A stretch of 64,000 nucleotides of DNA from Toxonevra muliebris (GCA_963691655.1 OY829329.1:19110708-19174707); one strand, 5' to 3'; counted from the first letter of the stretch, positions 47,606 to 60,314 are shown. The notes: generated from the sequence alone by a model not told the origin. Numbers and translations: made by a program.

Positions 47606-49682
47606 ATGTCTCCTATAGCTGAATACCAAAACTATCGTCCTTCGGCAAGTCTCATTATTGCAACCAAAACGTTGGATAAAGAGAATTTCTATGATTACAG
47701 CGTAAGCATAAACTAAATACCTTCAAGCTTTTACACTTTTTTAAACGAATTAAAATTATTCTATTATTTCACACAGCTGTTACTGGTCAAACGTACCGAG
47801 CATACCTCATACGCTCCCGATCATTGTGTTTTCCCAGGTGGTGTATTTTCTATAGAGGCAGATGAATCTTTAGAATGGCTAAAATATTTCAATGATTTCG
47901 GTATACGTGAAGAACAATTAAAGCAATTACAAGTAAGCAATGGTAATCGACCCGTACCACTAATGACAAGTGGTCAGAATTTCACGCGTGATATATCTTT
48001 GCGTATTACTGCGCTTCGTGAAACTTTTGAAGAAGTTGGTCTTCTATTGTGCCGTAATTCACAAAACCTTAATGACCGGCAAGGTTATGGACATTTTTAT
48101 GAGCAATTTTATGATCGTGCCCATTGGCAACATGTAGTACATAATGATCCAAAAGCATTTATAAAACTATGTCAATATCTTCATGTTGTACCGGATTTAT
48201 GGAGTCTATACGAATGGTCTGTATGGCGTAGCCCCATTAAAGCTGATAGAAAGTATGCATAATTGATAATTAGATATTTTTAAGGAGTGTATAATATTAT
48301 TTATACTTCAACTTATAGATTTGACACGGTTTTCTATTTTGTTGCAGTGAAAGAGCAACCGCATTTATTGCTTGAACGCAACGAAATTCAAGAAGCATTG
48401 GTAAGTGGCTCTCTATATACATTTATATCTTATGTCCCAGAAGCCGACTCGTAACTATATTTACAAATCTAAAAAAACAAATGTTGTGAACCAAAACTGC
48501 TAATTAGGCAATAAAGATTTGTTTTCAATAAGAGTGATCAGGCCTCGTAATGAGGCAACACTCAATTAGATTCTTACTGGAATATCAACAAATGTGTTTC
48601 AACAAATTTTGGAATAGTAGTATGCCGACTATGCAAAGCGTAGGGGATCTCATTTGAGGGCGGAAATGATTTTTGGATTTTGGAAATACCATATGTTTCC
48701 GCCTCTTTTCGCTTTGCTCTCAAATGCAAAATAACAATGGAAACATTAAAAGCGTAGAGTTGATAGCTCCGTTTTTTTTATTTTGGATTCTTATACTTGA
48801 AATTATTTTTTATAATGGATTGATCTTTTTTTTATTTTTTTAAACTTATCTGCTTTTTTTAGTTTATGAACTAATTCATCGGACTTTCGTTTTGTGTGCC
48901 ACTGCGAAAAGATACGTCCACTCACCTCGACGCTCAAAATGAAAGTCCTATTTTAATTGTTGTTTATACATAATTGTGAAAATTGTTGTTCAGCTCTATT
49001 TTACCAATTTTTGATGTATTCATAATAAAAAATAAAAATGTGTCAGATAATAGCATAATACAAAACGAATCTCATTCGAAAAGGCGGAAATTATATAATC
49101 CGCCACACTTTGCATAATTTATCTACAGTGTATTATTTATGACCCGTTTTTTATTTCAATAAATCTATGTACATTTTCTCATCAATTTATATATTCTTTG
49201 TAGTGGCATTCTCCTACCACCTTTCTACACTACTTTAGGCAACGCACTATTTGGTTACCACCTCTACAAGTTTATGAGCTATCACGACTTACACATGCTC
49301 ACAGTTGGCAATCATTATTAGAATTTGCATGCAAACGTAATTGTAAAGGTTCTACATTACTTATGCCAGTGTATTATCACTGTACAGATGGTTTTATCGG
49401 CACTCTCACAGGTATTTATTTGTGAAATTTTAATAGCATACATATTTAATTTCAGAAATTATTACTTATTTTGTAGGTGATGACTTTTATCCAGCTGATC
49501 CTGATGCTCATAAAGAAACTATTGATGTTGATTGCACTGTCAATGAGTTACATAAACAAGCTAAATGTCTACATCGTTTGGTATTTCATGATATGTATGA
49601 TCAATGTGTAGAACTAAATATTCCACCAATAGATGATCATCTAAGTCCAGTAAAGGAGATTAGTACAGATAGCAAACTTTAG
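47606..49682 (+). CDS. NUDT19-like Nudix hydrolase, paralogue C (peroxisomal)
   Basis: This is a five-exon gene: 47606-47701, 47777-48252, 48319-48400, 49204-49411, 49477-49682. The exons sum to 1068 nt (355 aa). The N-terminus YRPSASLIIATK, then CVFPGGVFSIEADESLEWLK, match paralogues A and B. The Nudix core TRDISLRITALRETFEEVGL has the complete RExxEExG. Here the intron that splits the (A)R|DISLR junction in A and B is absent, so exon 2 is a fusion of two ancestral exons. The fourth exon begins WHSPTTFLHYF after an 803-bp intron. The protein ends TDSKL, a canonical PTS1. By family it should be a peroxisomal CoA/acyl-CoA diphosphatase. Substrate division among the three paralogues cannot be read from sequence. 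Confidence 0.92.
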
Positions 49683-50607
49683 TATTTGAAAATTAAATGG
49701 TATTGGGAATATAAATAATCAAAATATTCAATTTTTTAATAGATGATTATAAAAATTGTATAATACAAAATGCTAATACAAAAAAAGCTGGTATCCTATA
49801 AAATAAGAATCTGAAAGGAACTGGTAATAACACAGTTTGTGATATTAAGTAAAAACCCGTATATTTTGTATATTTGTGTTCTGAATCCTAATCAGGATGC
49901 AGAATTTTTCTATCACTTTAAGATTTCGAGAGATCTTATACAGCGATTTTATACAGCTATTCTTGCAACCATTTTTACTAGTTTCTCCATACTAGGTCAG
50001 TTTTTAATCCGAACCTTATACTTAATTTTTAAAATATGTACTGAAGAAAATTCGTTTTAGGTTAGAATTTTTCGAAACTCTGGCAATTTTAAGGACCGGA
50101 CCGGAAGAGACCACAATTTTCTTGCGAATATAGTAAAAAAAAAAAAATATTTCTAAATATTATAGAAGTTAGAAAATGACCAAAAACTTACAATTTTCGC
50201 ACAAAATTTCTTGAAATCCTGATGTGATAGAATAACTTTGATTCCCTATTTGCATTAAGCACACAAATTTACATACGAAACCATTGCTTGTTTTCATTAA
50301 TCTGAGTGTAATTAACTAATCATTACATTTTGAAATCAAAACATTCAATCTTTTGTAATTTAACTTTATTCTTTATTTAATGGAATATTAGAACATTAAT
50401 TAAATATATCTAGCATATAGCTTGAGAAACTTACAGGTGAAGGCACATAACTGTAGGGACCAATTTCCGGGGGAAATTCGATTTTTGAAGATGGGTATTT
50501 TGTCATGCATACTACCAAATACATAAATATATAAATATTTAATATGTAAATTTGTATGTATTATAAATAAAACAATTGCATTATTCTATACAAAAATAGA
50601 AGATTTT
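49683..50607. other. Convergent 3' region between Nudix C and CTU2
   Basis: The region is AT-rich. The open frame at 49839-50060 has no recognisable domain and is probably chance. It should contain the 3' ends of both flanking genes. Confidence 0.5.
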
Positions 50608-51981
50608 TTATACAAAACTTGATTTAACTTGATCTGTTAAATTCTTGTTATCATTGCAATCACTCTGAATATTGCGGCATGCGTGACACAAAATTTTTGG
50701 CTGCTCAGCTTCATAACCAACTTTATTGTCATATTTACACTCTTCCTCCTCATCGTTTCCATGCCTTTTACTACGTGCACGACTATATAACGTTTCAAAA
50801 TCTAAATCTTTTAGATTATCAAGTGTGTTGCCTGGTCCAGAGACTAAACGTGAAAATTCTATTGCTAACAAAGTTTCTGTATATTCAAATTTAGAATTAC
50901 AGAAACTACATGTAGTAAGCTTCGTCTCTCCAATAGTTTTCAAGTCGGCAAAACGTTCTGCCAACTCACGATTAGGTTCAATTTTACTGCCAGTACGATA
51001 AATTGTCGGCACAGTCGCTGGGAAATTTTTCTGTAGATCAGTCACAAATTGCGACACTACATTTTGCACACTTGATAGTGTTGCATCATCCTCTAAGGTT
51101 GTTTCCTTTTTGAATGGTTTTAATTGTTGTGCACATATATACAATAAAACTTCTGCTTCAGTTAGATCTTTGAGAGGACGTATTAATTTGAAGCCTGATC
51201 CTAAACGATCATCAACCAAAGATACATCTAAAGCAGCACTACCACCGCGTCCCAACGCTATAGCGGCGATGAAATCTGCTGCCAGTTTTGTGCTGGTAGT
51301 AGCGACCAGCACATGCTCGATATTTACAAATTTAGCTGCATATGCAATCACTTGATTGCGTTGGCATTTCAAATAATCTTGACGTGATGTCAGCGTACGT
51401 ATAGTATGTACCGGGTTCAACATAGGAATCGTCTCTACAAATGGATGTAGTATCCTGTCTTCAATAAGTGTAACATCATCTTTTAAATTATAGATCCGTA
51501 TTTCTGTTAAATTACTAGTGCAAATTAAAGTATCGAAATGATTATAACGTGCAAGATATTCCCGCACACGACTCAAATGACGTTGATAGTCAGCGCCATT
51601 AATTGGGTACAATAATGCGTTGTCATCAATGAAGAGAATGTGCACCGTACAGTGCAACCGCTTAAAATTATTTTGTGTCTGCGAATAATGCAACATATCC
51701 AAGAGCACTAAAGATTCGTCGCTATCATCAAATACAAGCAAAACTTCAGCATCACGTGGTAATACTTTGGATGAACCAAGTGTAGCGCGAAACTTATGGC
51801 GTACATATTTAAGAAAACAATCACGGCACTCGGGTTTTCGGGATACCACCACGTATACCGCATTCTTTCGGCCACACTTGCATGCACATTCGAGAGCCTT
51901 CTCAGTAGTTGTTTCGTCTGGTGGTGTCATAGCATGCAAGCCGCCCTCGTCCCCGAAATCATCTTCTCCTATGCTGCACAT
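50608..51981 (-). CDS. Ctu2: Cytoplasmic tRNA 2-thiolation protein 2 (CTU2/NCS2)
   Basis: An intronless 457-aa frame, close to the usual length for the family. CTU2 pairs with CTU1 to thiolate the wobble uridine (s2U34) of cytosolic tRNA-Lys, -Glu and -Gln, downstream of URM1 sulphur transfer. Supporting features are an N-terminal Cys-rich segment (C32-A-C-K-C36-G-R-K, then C52-R-D-C55) followed by FLKYVRHKFR, both typical of the CTU2 N-terminus. There is also a Rossmann-like PP-loop fold with RTLTSRQDYLKC and LIRPLKDLTEAEVLLY. C-terminal zinc-type pairs are CSFC near residue 358 and CHAC near 434. The P-loop position reads FDDSDES (84-90) in place of a glycine-rich loop, fitting a partner subunit that does not itself bind ATP. 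It is divergent to the RBM26-type gene, 2.1 kb away. The position matches the Drosophila CG10189 neighbourhood from memory. Confidence 0.9.
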   Translation of the reverse strand: MCSIGEDDFGDEGGLHAMTPPDETTTEKALECACKCGRKNAVYVVVSRKPECRDCFLKYVRHKFRATLGSSKVLPRDAEVLLVFDDSDESLVLLDMLHYSQTQNNFKRLHCTVHILFIDDNALLYPINGADYQRHLSRVREYLARYNHFDTLICTSNLTEIRIYNLKDDVTLIEDRILHPFVETIPMLNPVHTIRTLTSRQDYLKCQRNQVIAYAAKFVNIEHVLVATTSTKLAADFIAAIALGRGGSAALDVSLVDDRLGSGFKLIRPLKDLTEAEVLLYICAQQLKPFKKETTLEDDATLSSVQNVVSQFVTDLQKNFPATVPTIYRTGSKIEPNRELAERFADLKTIGETKLTTCSFCNSKFEYTETLLAIEFSRLVSGPGNTLDNLKDLDFETLYSRARSKRHGNDEEEECKYDNKVGYEAEQPKILCHACRNIQSDCNDNKNLTDQVKSSFV

Positions 51982-54111
51982 CGGTTTAACGTTAATTTGT
52001 TCACTGTAATATCACAAATGGATATACTCAAGTTTTCTAATAATTTAATTCAAAAAGCTAATTTTGTTATGAATGAATGCGTGTAGCATGTGTTTATAAA
52101 ATAAATATTACACGCAAAAAATGTTATCGTGTTATCGATTATTGTAGGTGATATACAAGCCGAATCAAATTTTTCAGGCGCAATCATATATGTAATACTT
52201 ATATATGTACAACATATATGGGCGCAATGTATTCTGACTACGCTACACATAAAACAAAACAAAATGACTAATAATGTGGTGTTACCTGGAAAAGTTGCAT
52301 GTATCGACATTCTTTTTTATTTGAATGATGTGACAAGCTTGCGTATGAATTTTTTGTCATGTCGCGGGATAAAAGCATTTAGTGTAAAAAGGGTTTTAGA
52401 ATTTACACCAGACAGTTTTGTCAATATATACACACTCGTTCACTTATACACTATCACTTTTTTTATCTTTTCGGATTTTCTGATGACAAGTAAATGAAAC
52501 TGTAATTTGACGTAAGCTGAGTAGAGAGGATTAAGCAAATTGTAAGAAGTGAAGTGACCGGAATTGTTTCAAAATAATTGTCCTAACAATTGTCTGGACG
52601 ACTACATCACATAGAAAACTTTTCAATTTTTTGACAGCTAAGACGTATTCTTAACTGTCTTCAGAGCTCTGTCTAATGTAAACGAAGGGTAAGGCACATA
52701 TCACACAGACAACAGTTGTCGCAATAGAGAGTTGTTTGCCCATATGATTTTTTGATTTTATAACAACAATTTGGTCTTTAATATATGGGACAAATCTCAC
52801 AATGGAAGCCCACTAGGCCGCGTTAAACTTTAACGGCTGTATATCCTCGATAGCTATCGGTCAGGAGCATCATCATCGCTGAACCAAAATGATTTTCAGC
52901 TAGTGCTGCCAGATGATAATTTTTAAGCCAAACAGCAAAAAACATAAATTGACAATTTTATAATAAAACTGGTGTTAAAACTGGTAATTGGTATAGGCCC
53001 AGTAAATCTAATTATCCAAGAATTTAACATACAAAATTTGAGAAATTATCATAATCGGTAGAGTATGTAATCGCCACATACAAATCTATAAATATACAAC
53101 AAATAATTCGGATTAGGGTACTACATTCACAAAATTTTCTAAACAAGTTACAAAGCTTTATTAATGGCGACTTCTTTAAAATATACCAGATGACATGTCA
53201 TTGAGAAAACACATACTAAATGAAATTTTGACATGTCGGGTATATATAAACAATACTTCTGAATACAATTGTTTTTTATTTTGTATTTTATATGGGAAGC
53301 AACAAATGTTTAATAGCTTGCAATTAATTATTGCTGGGGGAGCGGGGTGTAATAAATAAATGATCAATAAATGGCCCCTGATACGATTCAAAAAAATATC
53401 TGGCAGCACTGATCGCTGAGCCAAAGCGAGTAGAAACTTAGTCTGCCACTTATTTTTATCGATGCGATAGCTCATAATTGAAGGTTTGTAGTGCAACAAT
53501 ATTTAATAAATAAAAGTATAAAAGACATAAATTCCGTTATAAAATTATTGAATATGTAAAATTTAGTGTTTAAAGAACCGTTTGTAATATTTTTCATATG
53601 CCAAAATAGTGCTTTTAGAGAAGAAAAATGCAAATAAAATTGTGAAAATTTTTTCGCCCAATTTGTTGAAATAACGAGTAAAATCTAGAAAAATTTTCAC
53701 TCGCCACTCGTAACATACGTATGCACGACAACGAAACCGAACACCAGCAGCGACTACAACAACGAACAGACAGTCGAACAAACGAACTTGAATAAAAAAA
53801 AAATTAAAAAAGACCCCAATAAATGGAATATAAATTTGAATTGTCAATTAAATTAATTAAGAACCCGCCACTCGATCGTAATTACATTGTGAAAATTATC
53901 TTATTTTCAGAAAATAAAAAACAGCAATCTAGTTGGATAATTTCTAATCCCGCATTCACAAATTGTAATTGTTGAATTTACCACAGCAGAGGTCATATAT
54001 AAAAAAGAAGAACAAATAAACTTTACACGCTAATTCGCTATAGACCACCCCACGCCATCACAAAAATATACAAGGTGAGCCCAACGTCGTGATCCTCGTT
54101 GCACATCGAAT
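51982..54111. other. Divergent intergenic region between CTU2 and the RBM26-type gene
   Basis: Start codons of the two genes are 2.1 kb apart and point away from each other. The right end (about 53,700-54,111) probably includes 5' UTR of the plus-strand gene. Open frames at 52129-52497 and 53176-53499 have no recognisable domain and AT-driven composition, so I do not call them genes. Confidence 0.5.
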
Positions 54112-57100
54112 ATGTTGATAAATAATCCAGAGGCTCTTAAAAGCTGGCTTGTGGTTGTATTGGAACCACTGTAAGTATAATATAAAATGAGTGCAAATTT
54201 TTTTAAAACAAAAATTATAAACTTTTCGTTTTGTCGTAGATGTGATGCGGATTCATCAGCACTGGCACGCTACGTTCTTGCGTTACTAAAAAAAGACAAG
54301 CCAGAAAAGGAACTGCAAAAGGTAATGGTCGAACAGCTTGATGTGTTTCTTGGAGAAGAGACAAAACCATTTGTTGAGAGGCTTTTTTATGCCATCAGTA
54401 CAGAGGAGTACCTTTCAACCCCCATTTTAATTCCCGCCTGCAAATTAGGAAGTGATGTTGTAATACCCAACGCCGCCGTCGTAGAAACAAATGTGATCAA
54501 AACTGAATTCAATCAGGAACCAAGTAGTACCGAAGCCAAATTGGTCGATGCGCCGTCGAGCAGTGCCTATGCAGAAAAAATACAAACACCGCCAATTGAG
54601 GAGGTACGTTTATTTGCATCCTTCCCATTGTATGTTTGCTTAAAGTTTTCTCTATTTTAATTTCAGAGTAAAACCAAAGAAACTAACAATCACAAATCCA
54701 ACGATGCCACTGAACGTTCAACAGCTCCCCACTATGCAATAAAAACGGAACCCTCAGCCACAATGCTCGGACACGTTGCATACTCTGCCGCTACGAACAA
54801 TCATGTACGCAGCGCCAGTCCGCCAGCCGCACGTGCCATTGCAGACAAGGAGAACCAACCGCGTGAAAGTAGACGACGCCGAGCATCATTGCGCTCACGT
54901 TCTAGATCTCGATCCCGTTCACGATCCAACGAAAGACTTTCACGTCGTTCACGTTCACGTGATCGTCGCGCCAATGAACGTGAAAAGAATCAGCGACAGT
55001 TTCGAAATAAATCACCTCCATCACTGGACTTGCGGCATGACAGACGTCGTGGTGGTGGAGTTGGTGGCATCGATCGTAGACGTATTGGTGGTGGTGTTAG
55101 TAACATTGGTGGCGGTGGCGGTGCTACCGATGATCGATCACCACGCTTTGGGGGCAGTAGTGGAGAGGGAGTTGGCCGAAAAGGGCGTTTGAACCGCTCG
55201 AATTCGCGTAGTAGATCACCATCAGTTGAACGTGGACGAAGTAAGGGTTCGCCAAGCATGACGCGTAGTACACGTGGTTCGCCGCGAGATGATCGTCATC
55301 ATCACATGCATGTGCAGCACGAAAGCGAAAAGAGACAACGTTGTCGTGATTTCGACGAGAAAGGATATTGCGTCCGCGGCGAAACATGTCCCTGGGATCA
55401 TGGTATTAATCCAGTCGTTTTTGAGGATATTAACAATTCGGCGCTGATTAGCATGTCACTGCGAGAGTATAATCCTGATGCACCCGATTTATGGACACGT
55501 ACAACCGCACCTGGTACCATGGTGGGTGTATCATCTACTTTGATGGCAGGCGCTGGTGGCGGAATCGCAGGAGCAGTGGGTGCTGCAGGCATTAATCCAT
55601 TTACTGGTGTAGCTAGACCCGGAAGTGTTATGGTTGGGCCCGGCGGTGGAGTAGGATTCCCACATGTCGTTGGTGATAAGTCGACGAACGGTGCTGGTGG
55701 TCTTCCTGCTGACTACGCACGCAATGCCGCAGCGAGTGGCGGTTTTCGTGCGGCTGCGCCTATGATTCCATTTCCCTTCAATCCGGCCTCTGTTACAGCG
55801 CCACTACAACGAGAATTAATCCCAATACCTGTCGTCGATGCCAATGCAGGTGGAGCTGGTGGTGACATCAGCGCCATGCAGCAAGGAAAACGTCGATTCG
55901 AACTTGAAGATTCAGTTGCCATAGCGGATGGACCCACCACCAAACGTAAGCTTGCACTCAACAGTCGTCTAGGCCCACGTCTCCCCAGCATACAAAATAA
56001 CTGTTCGCTAGAGCTGCGCAAGGTGCCGCGTGGCCTCAATACCATCGCTCATCTCAATAATCACTTTGCCAAGTTTGGCAAAATTGTAAACATTCAGATT
56101 TCTTATGATGGTGATCCCGAAGCAGCAATAGTTACCTTCTCCACACACGCTGAGGCCAACGTGGCATACCGTAGCACCGAAGCGGTCTTAAACAATCGTT
56201 TCATCAAAGTTTTCTGGCATAGTCAAGAGGCCGGATCATCAGGGGGTGGCGGTGATATCGGCGGTACAATGCAAATGACCGGCGGCCGCAAGAACAGTCA
56301 ATACCACTTGAACAATGTTCCTGCTGTACCAACGCCCACATCTGATTCAGCCAAGACAACCAATGCTGCCATTACTAGTCAGAGCACAACCGCAGCTACC
56401 ACCTCGACAACCAACACTACAGCATCGCACGCAACTGCTGCTGAGACAACGAATGCTACAGCCGTAGCACAAGTGGCCGCTACGCATGTACCTCCACCCT
56501 CATTACGTTTGAAAAACAACGTGCCGCCACGCGGTCCTCCCAATGCTGTAATTCGCAAAAAACAAGAAGAGCAAGCCAAAGCTGTGGTGCAACTTGCAAA
56601 TGGTTTGCGCAAACGAAAACAGGAATTACTGCAGAGTTATGTGAAACAGATGAAGTCAGCGCTAGAGCTAGTGGAACGCTGTGAAGCGAACGACCCACAA
56701 CGTACTAAAACACTCGATACCATTAAGGTGCTTCAAGAGACTATCGATAAGCTACGCAAAGAGATTGCAACCGAACAAGAACATATGCAAGCGCAAATAC
56801 AAAATCAGCAACCAGCTCCAGCGAAAAAAACAAAGGAGCAACAAAAGAAAGAATTGCTCGACATCGAGTTGGAACTGTTTGCACAACAGCAAGAAGGCAA
56901 TGACACTACCGCCATACAAAAGCGACTAGAAGAGCTGCAACGCAGCTTGGGCATTGCACCTGGTAGCAACGCTTCAAGTACTACGGGGCACGGTACCAAT
57001 GCAGGCGGAAGAGGTGCTGCACATTTCGCAGCCGGTGGAAATCGAGCAGCTGCACGTTCAAGGCCAACTTTTCCTGAAGGTTCAACACGCGTCGATCGTA

Positions 57101-57745
57101 GACCGAAAACTATTGTAGTGACTGGATTTACGAGCGAGGAAGCCGATTTTGTGCTGGGACATTTTAAGGTATGTTTACGTCTGATTAGCAGACGATTATG
57201 TATGTAGATTAGAAATTTTTTCCCATATTTCGACAACTTACGATCTGCCGTCTCGTTTGGTTATACTTGATTTAGTTTTTAATCAAACAATTTCTTTACC
57301 CATTAGCATTTCGGCGAAATCACCAAACATGATGTAGACAAGGAGATACCGCAATTGATTCTGTCCTATGCCACACGCATTACGGCCGAACAGGCTGTAG
57401 CACGCGGAAAAATTTTCAAAGACAAACGTCTTCAGGTAAAGTTGACAAATCAAATTACAATTTTTGCTCAATCAATGATTCTATTCCATCCAAACTGAAC
57501 AGGTATCTTGGGCACCTGTGATTCCAGCAACGCCATCAATCGCTGTAATGGCCGATAACAAGACTACAACACTGCTCGACAACAAATCAAATGTGGATCC
57601 AGCAAAAATTGCTATGGCACCCACAAACGCAAACGATAAAGCCGTCAGTGAATCAGATGCCATCACCACCGATACGTTACCCGAATTGCGACTTGAGGAT
57701 GAAGAGGAAGACGAAGAATCCGAAGATCGCTCTTGGCGTCGTTGA
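54112..57745 (+). CDS. swm: RBM26/27-type CCCH zinc finger and RRM protein (swm orthologue)
   Basis: This is a five-exon gene: 54112-54170, 54240-54603, 54667-57168, 57307-57435, 57503-57745. The exons sum to 3297 nt, 1098 aa. The start MLINNPEALKSWLVVVLEPL followed by CDADSSALARYVLALLKKDK is the PWI-like N-terminal domain of RBM26/27 proteins. After it come an Arg/Ser-rich stretch (about 185-250) and a Gly-rich linker. One CCCH finger (C-x8-C-x5-C-x3-H, about residues 367-387, CRDFDEKGYC) follows. RRM1 spans about 585-655 (NCSLELRKVPRGLN, IVTFSTHAEANVAY). A Gln/Lys/Glu coiled coil runs at about 765-920, and RRM2 at about 954-1023 (KTIVVTGFTSEEADFVLGHF) is split by an intron. The C-terminus is acidic. 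The family acts in nuclear RNA processing (poly(A) RNA export and exosome-adaptor contacts). Drosophila swm is the expected orthologue. Confidence 0.95.
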
Positions 57746-58334
57746 TTACGAAGTTTATGCCGATTGCATCGACATAAATATTATAGCCACATACTGATTT
57801 AAAATGGTAGTAAAAAGATGTTGATTCAAAATCTGTTAATAGAGAAAACCATGGTTATTATGGATGATAATATTGTTATTAAAATAAAAACAAAAATAGC
57901 ACATATGTAGAGTAACAATTTTGTAAACTAACAAAAAAAAAAAAAAAAAATCAAACAAAAACAAAAAGAAAAGATGAAAATATAGTAGGATTTGCTAAGC
58001 GCTTTTCATATACTATTTAGTTTACTACTATAAAGAAAAGAAATGCATTATATAAAATTTATATTAATGAATTCATATATATATACTTATTATATAAAAT
58101 AGTGTACTAAAACTTAGACTTGTAATTTCAAATAAATCTTATGGAGAAGAATCTCCCATAGTAAGATTTATCAGCAGTGAAACTAAAAATTTTACATTTG
58201 TATTTAATCTTCTTGTATTTTATTACTGTTTCTTTCATCTTTCAATTTAATTAGTTAAGAAATTTATGTTGAATTTAAAAAGCAACAAAAAATATTAATT
58301 ACAACAAAAAGAAAATAATACAACCTTCAAATTT

Positions 58335-58365
<31 letters not shown>

Positions 58366-59090
58366 TGATAAATAAAAATATATTAATAGGTTATTTGCTA
58401 ATAATTTCACACAAAAAAAAACTAAATTTGTTTTATTCAAAAGCGAAAATATGATAGCAATAGCAAGAAAACAATCAAATTGAAAATATATGCATTTGAA
58501 TACATGTGGTTTTACAAAAGCGCTTAAGAGCACACAAGGGTTAAAGTTTAAAACGCAACAGTAGTGCGGAACGAAACGAAAATGAAGAAAAAGTTCTATT
58601 GCATATTAGCAACAGTCGCTGAGGGGAGAAATGTGAAATTTGACGCCATCGATTAAAAATACTTCCTCTTCGTTTGTTTTTCATTTTGTATGAGAAACAA
58701 CAACAATTTAGTCACCTCGACAGCAACTGCTGCCAATGAGAAAAGACTCAAAACAGCAGTGGTGCGGAATGAAACGGAAAAGAAACGTTGGAATGGCAAA
58801 ATTATATCAGATGGCAGCAAAACTGTCTTCATCTTCCTTTCTTCTAAGATAACTTTAGTTACCAAAAGCCTGGGGTCGAATTGTTTGATGTAAAATATCA
58901 GTTCATTTTGTAAATGTAAAAACTTAACAACTTTACAATTTAGCAAACTGAGGACCAGTTTCGTGGTGTACATTTGAAAAGAAAGGTTTCAGGTTTTTAG
59001 AGGATTTCGAGAACTTTAAACCTACAAGTGCGAAGTTGCCAATGTTGCCCATTCTGAACTGTCTCTAAAATCTAGGGTATCTTTCAAAGT
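57746..59090. other. 3' UTR of the RBM26-type gene and spacer
   Basis: AATAAA motifs at about 57883 and 58132 are candidate poly(A) signals for the gene ending at 57745. Beyond these is AT-rich spacer with a (TA)14-like microsatellite at 58339-58366. The open frame at 58690-58893 and its antisense partner show no domain. Confidence 0.55.
58339..58366. repeat. (AT)n microsatellite
   Basis: About 14 uninterrupted AT dinucleotides lie in the spacer downstream of the RBM26-type gene. Confidence 0.95.
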
Positions 59091-59099
59091 TTTTCCATT

Positions 59100-59345
59100 A
59101 CAGTGGCTCATAACTATCAGCTGAGGCTAATAATGGGCTTCCTTTCAGGGCACTGCAAACTGGGGGAGCATATGAAAAACCTAGGTTTAAGTCAAGATAG
59201 CACTTGTAGATTCTATAAAAATGACAAAGAAACATCCAAACACATTCTTACGCACTGCGAGGCACTCACTCGCAGGAGGAAGATATACTGCTGCCATTTT
59301 TCATTCACAAGAAAATTATTTTTGGAGTGCAATTTTTTTGCTTGG
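59100..59345 (+). pseudogene. LINE ORF2 C-terminal zinc-knuckle fragment
   Basis: The plus-strand frame reads YQLRLIMGFLSGHCKLGEHM, KNLGLSQDSTCRFYKNDKET, then SKHILTHCEALTRRRK. This is the conserved end of Jockey-type ORF2 proteins (TGHC, CR-C, H-L--C-AL--RR). One expected Cys of the CRFC pair reads Tyr. No reverse transcriptase or RNase H precedes it, so it is a severely 5'-truncated insertion. Confidence 0.8.
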
Positions 59346-60314
59346 AAGTATTTGCGCCTAAATTAATATGATAAGTATTATAATCAACTCATATATTATA
59401 CTTACAGCCTAAATTTAAAGTATTCCCAATTTGTTCCCAAATTGTATCTTTCATTTATACATTTCTGTAGTCCTTTGTGGAAAAATTGTACAAAAATCTA
59501 TACTTTCGCACTTCTCCTATTAGTAACTCATTAAAATTTATTTTATTGCTTAATTTTTTGATTAATTATTATTATTTACATAAATTATGTTTTTCACAAA
59601 ATTTATTCGTTTTAACTGCTTCTCGCCAAAAATATTTTAATAAGTTGACAATCAGCTAAACACATATGGAACCCTGTCTTGTCGCCGACGGGTAAATTTT
59701 ACCCGGTAAAACAGAAATAGATCAAAATCGATAAGGAACCCGTCGGCGCTATGCCGTGCTCGAAATTGAAGGAATCTTATATAATATGGGGTTTGGCTCA
59801 ATTACAAGAGATCTCAAACGTAAGAAGGAATAAAATCTTGATGTCTGGGAGAAAAGAGACTTTTTAATTCTCCTATCTCTTTCTGTGCCTCTGAAAGACA
59901 CAGCCTTCATACTTTCTAATAAATTTCCCCCTTCTCTTCCACCTCCCAGTTCTTTCCAAATTACCAGTTATTACCAAATTTTGAAATGGTTTTAGAGCTT
60001 AATGGATATTACATGAGCCTTATATTTATATTTGATAAAAACAGTTTTTAATAGACCCTCCATCTAATTAAGTTGAAATTTAACTATAACGTTGCTAAAT
60101 CAAATTCGCCAAAATTTAAATTTGAAAACTCACAAATAATTGATAACTTATATATTACTTTTATTCCGAAATTTTTACTTTCGATCCACAATATGGAATA
60201 TCAGTATGTTTCACCTCGATAAATAATCGATAATTGTTTTGTCATCACCAACAAACAATGCATTTATTTTTGTTTTGATTTGGATTTGGCGCTTTGTTAT
60301 TGTCGTAAAAGTAA
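59346..60314. other. Spacer upstream of TOP3A, with a palindrome
   Basis: AT-rich, with no gene. It contains the GC-rich inverted repeat CGCCGACGGGT (59683-59693) / ACCCGTCGGCG (59738-59748), which encloses the palindrome GGGTAAATTTTACCC. The last 150 bp should contain the TOP3A promoter and 5' UTR. Confidence 0.5.

Noticed and set aside
50679..52009. Plus-strand open frames across CTU2.
   Set aside because: They are antisense shadows of the 457-aa CTU2 frame.
52129..52497. A 122-aa frame upstream of CTU2.
   Set aside because: It has no recognisable motif, AT-biased composition, and a position in the divergent promoter region. I could not support it as a gene.
54990..57236. Several antisense and alternate-frame open frames over the RBM26-type exon 3.
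   Set aside because: They are shadows of the long GC-richer coding exon; the plus frame has the recognised domains.
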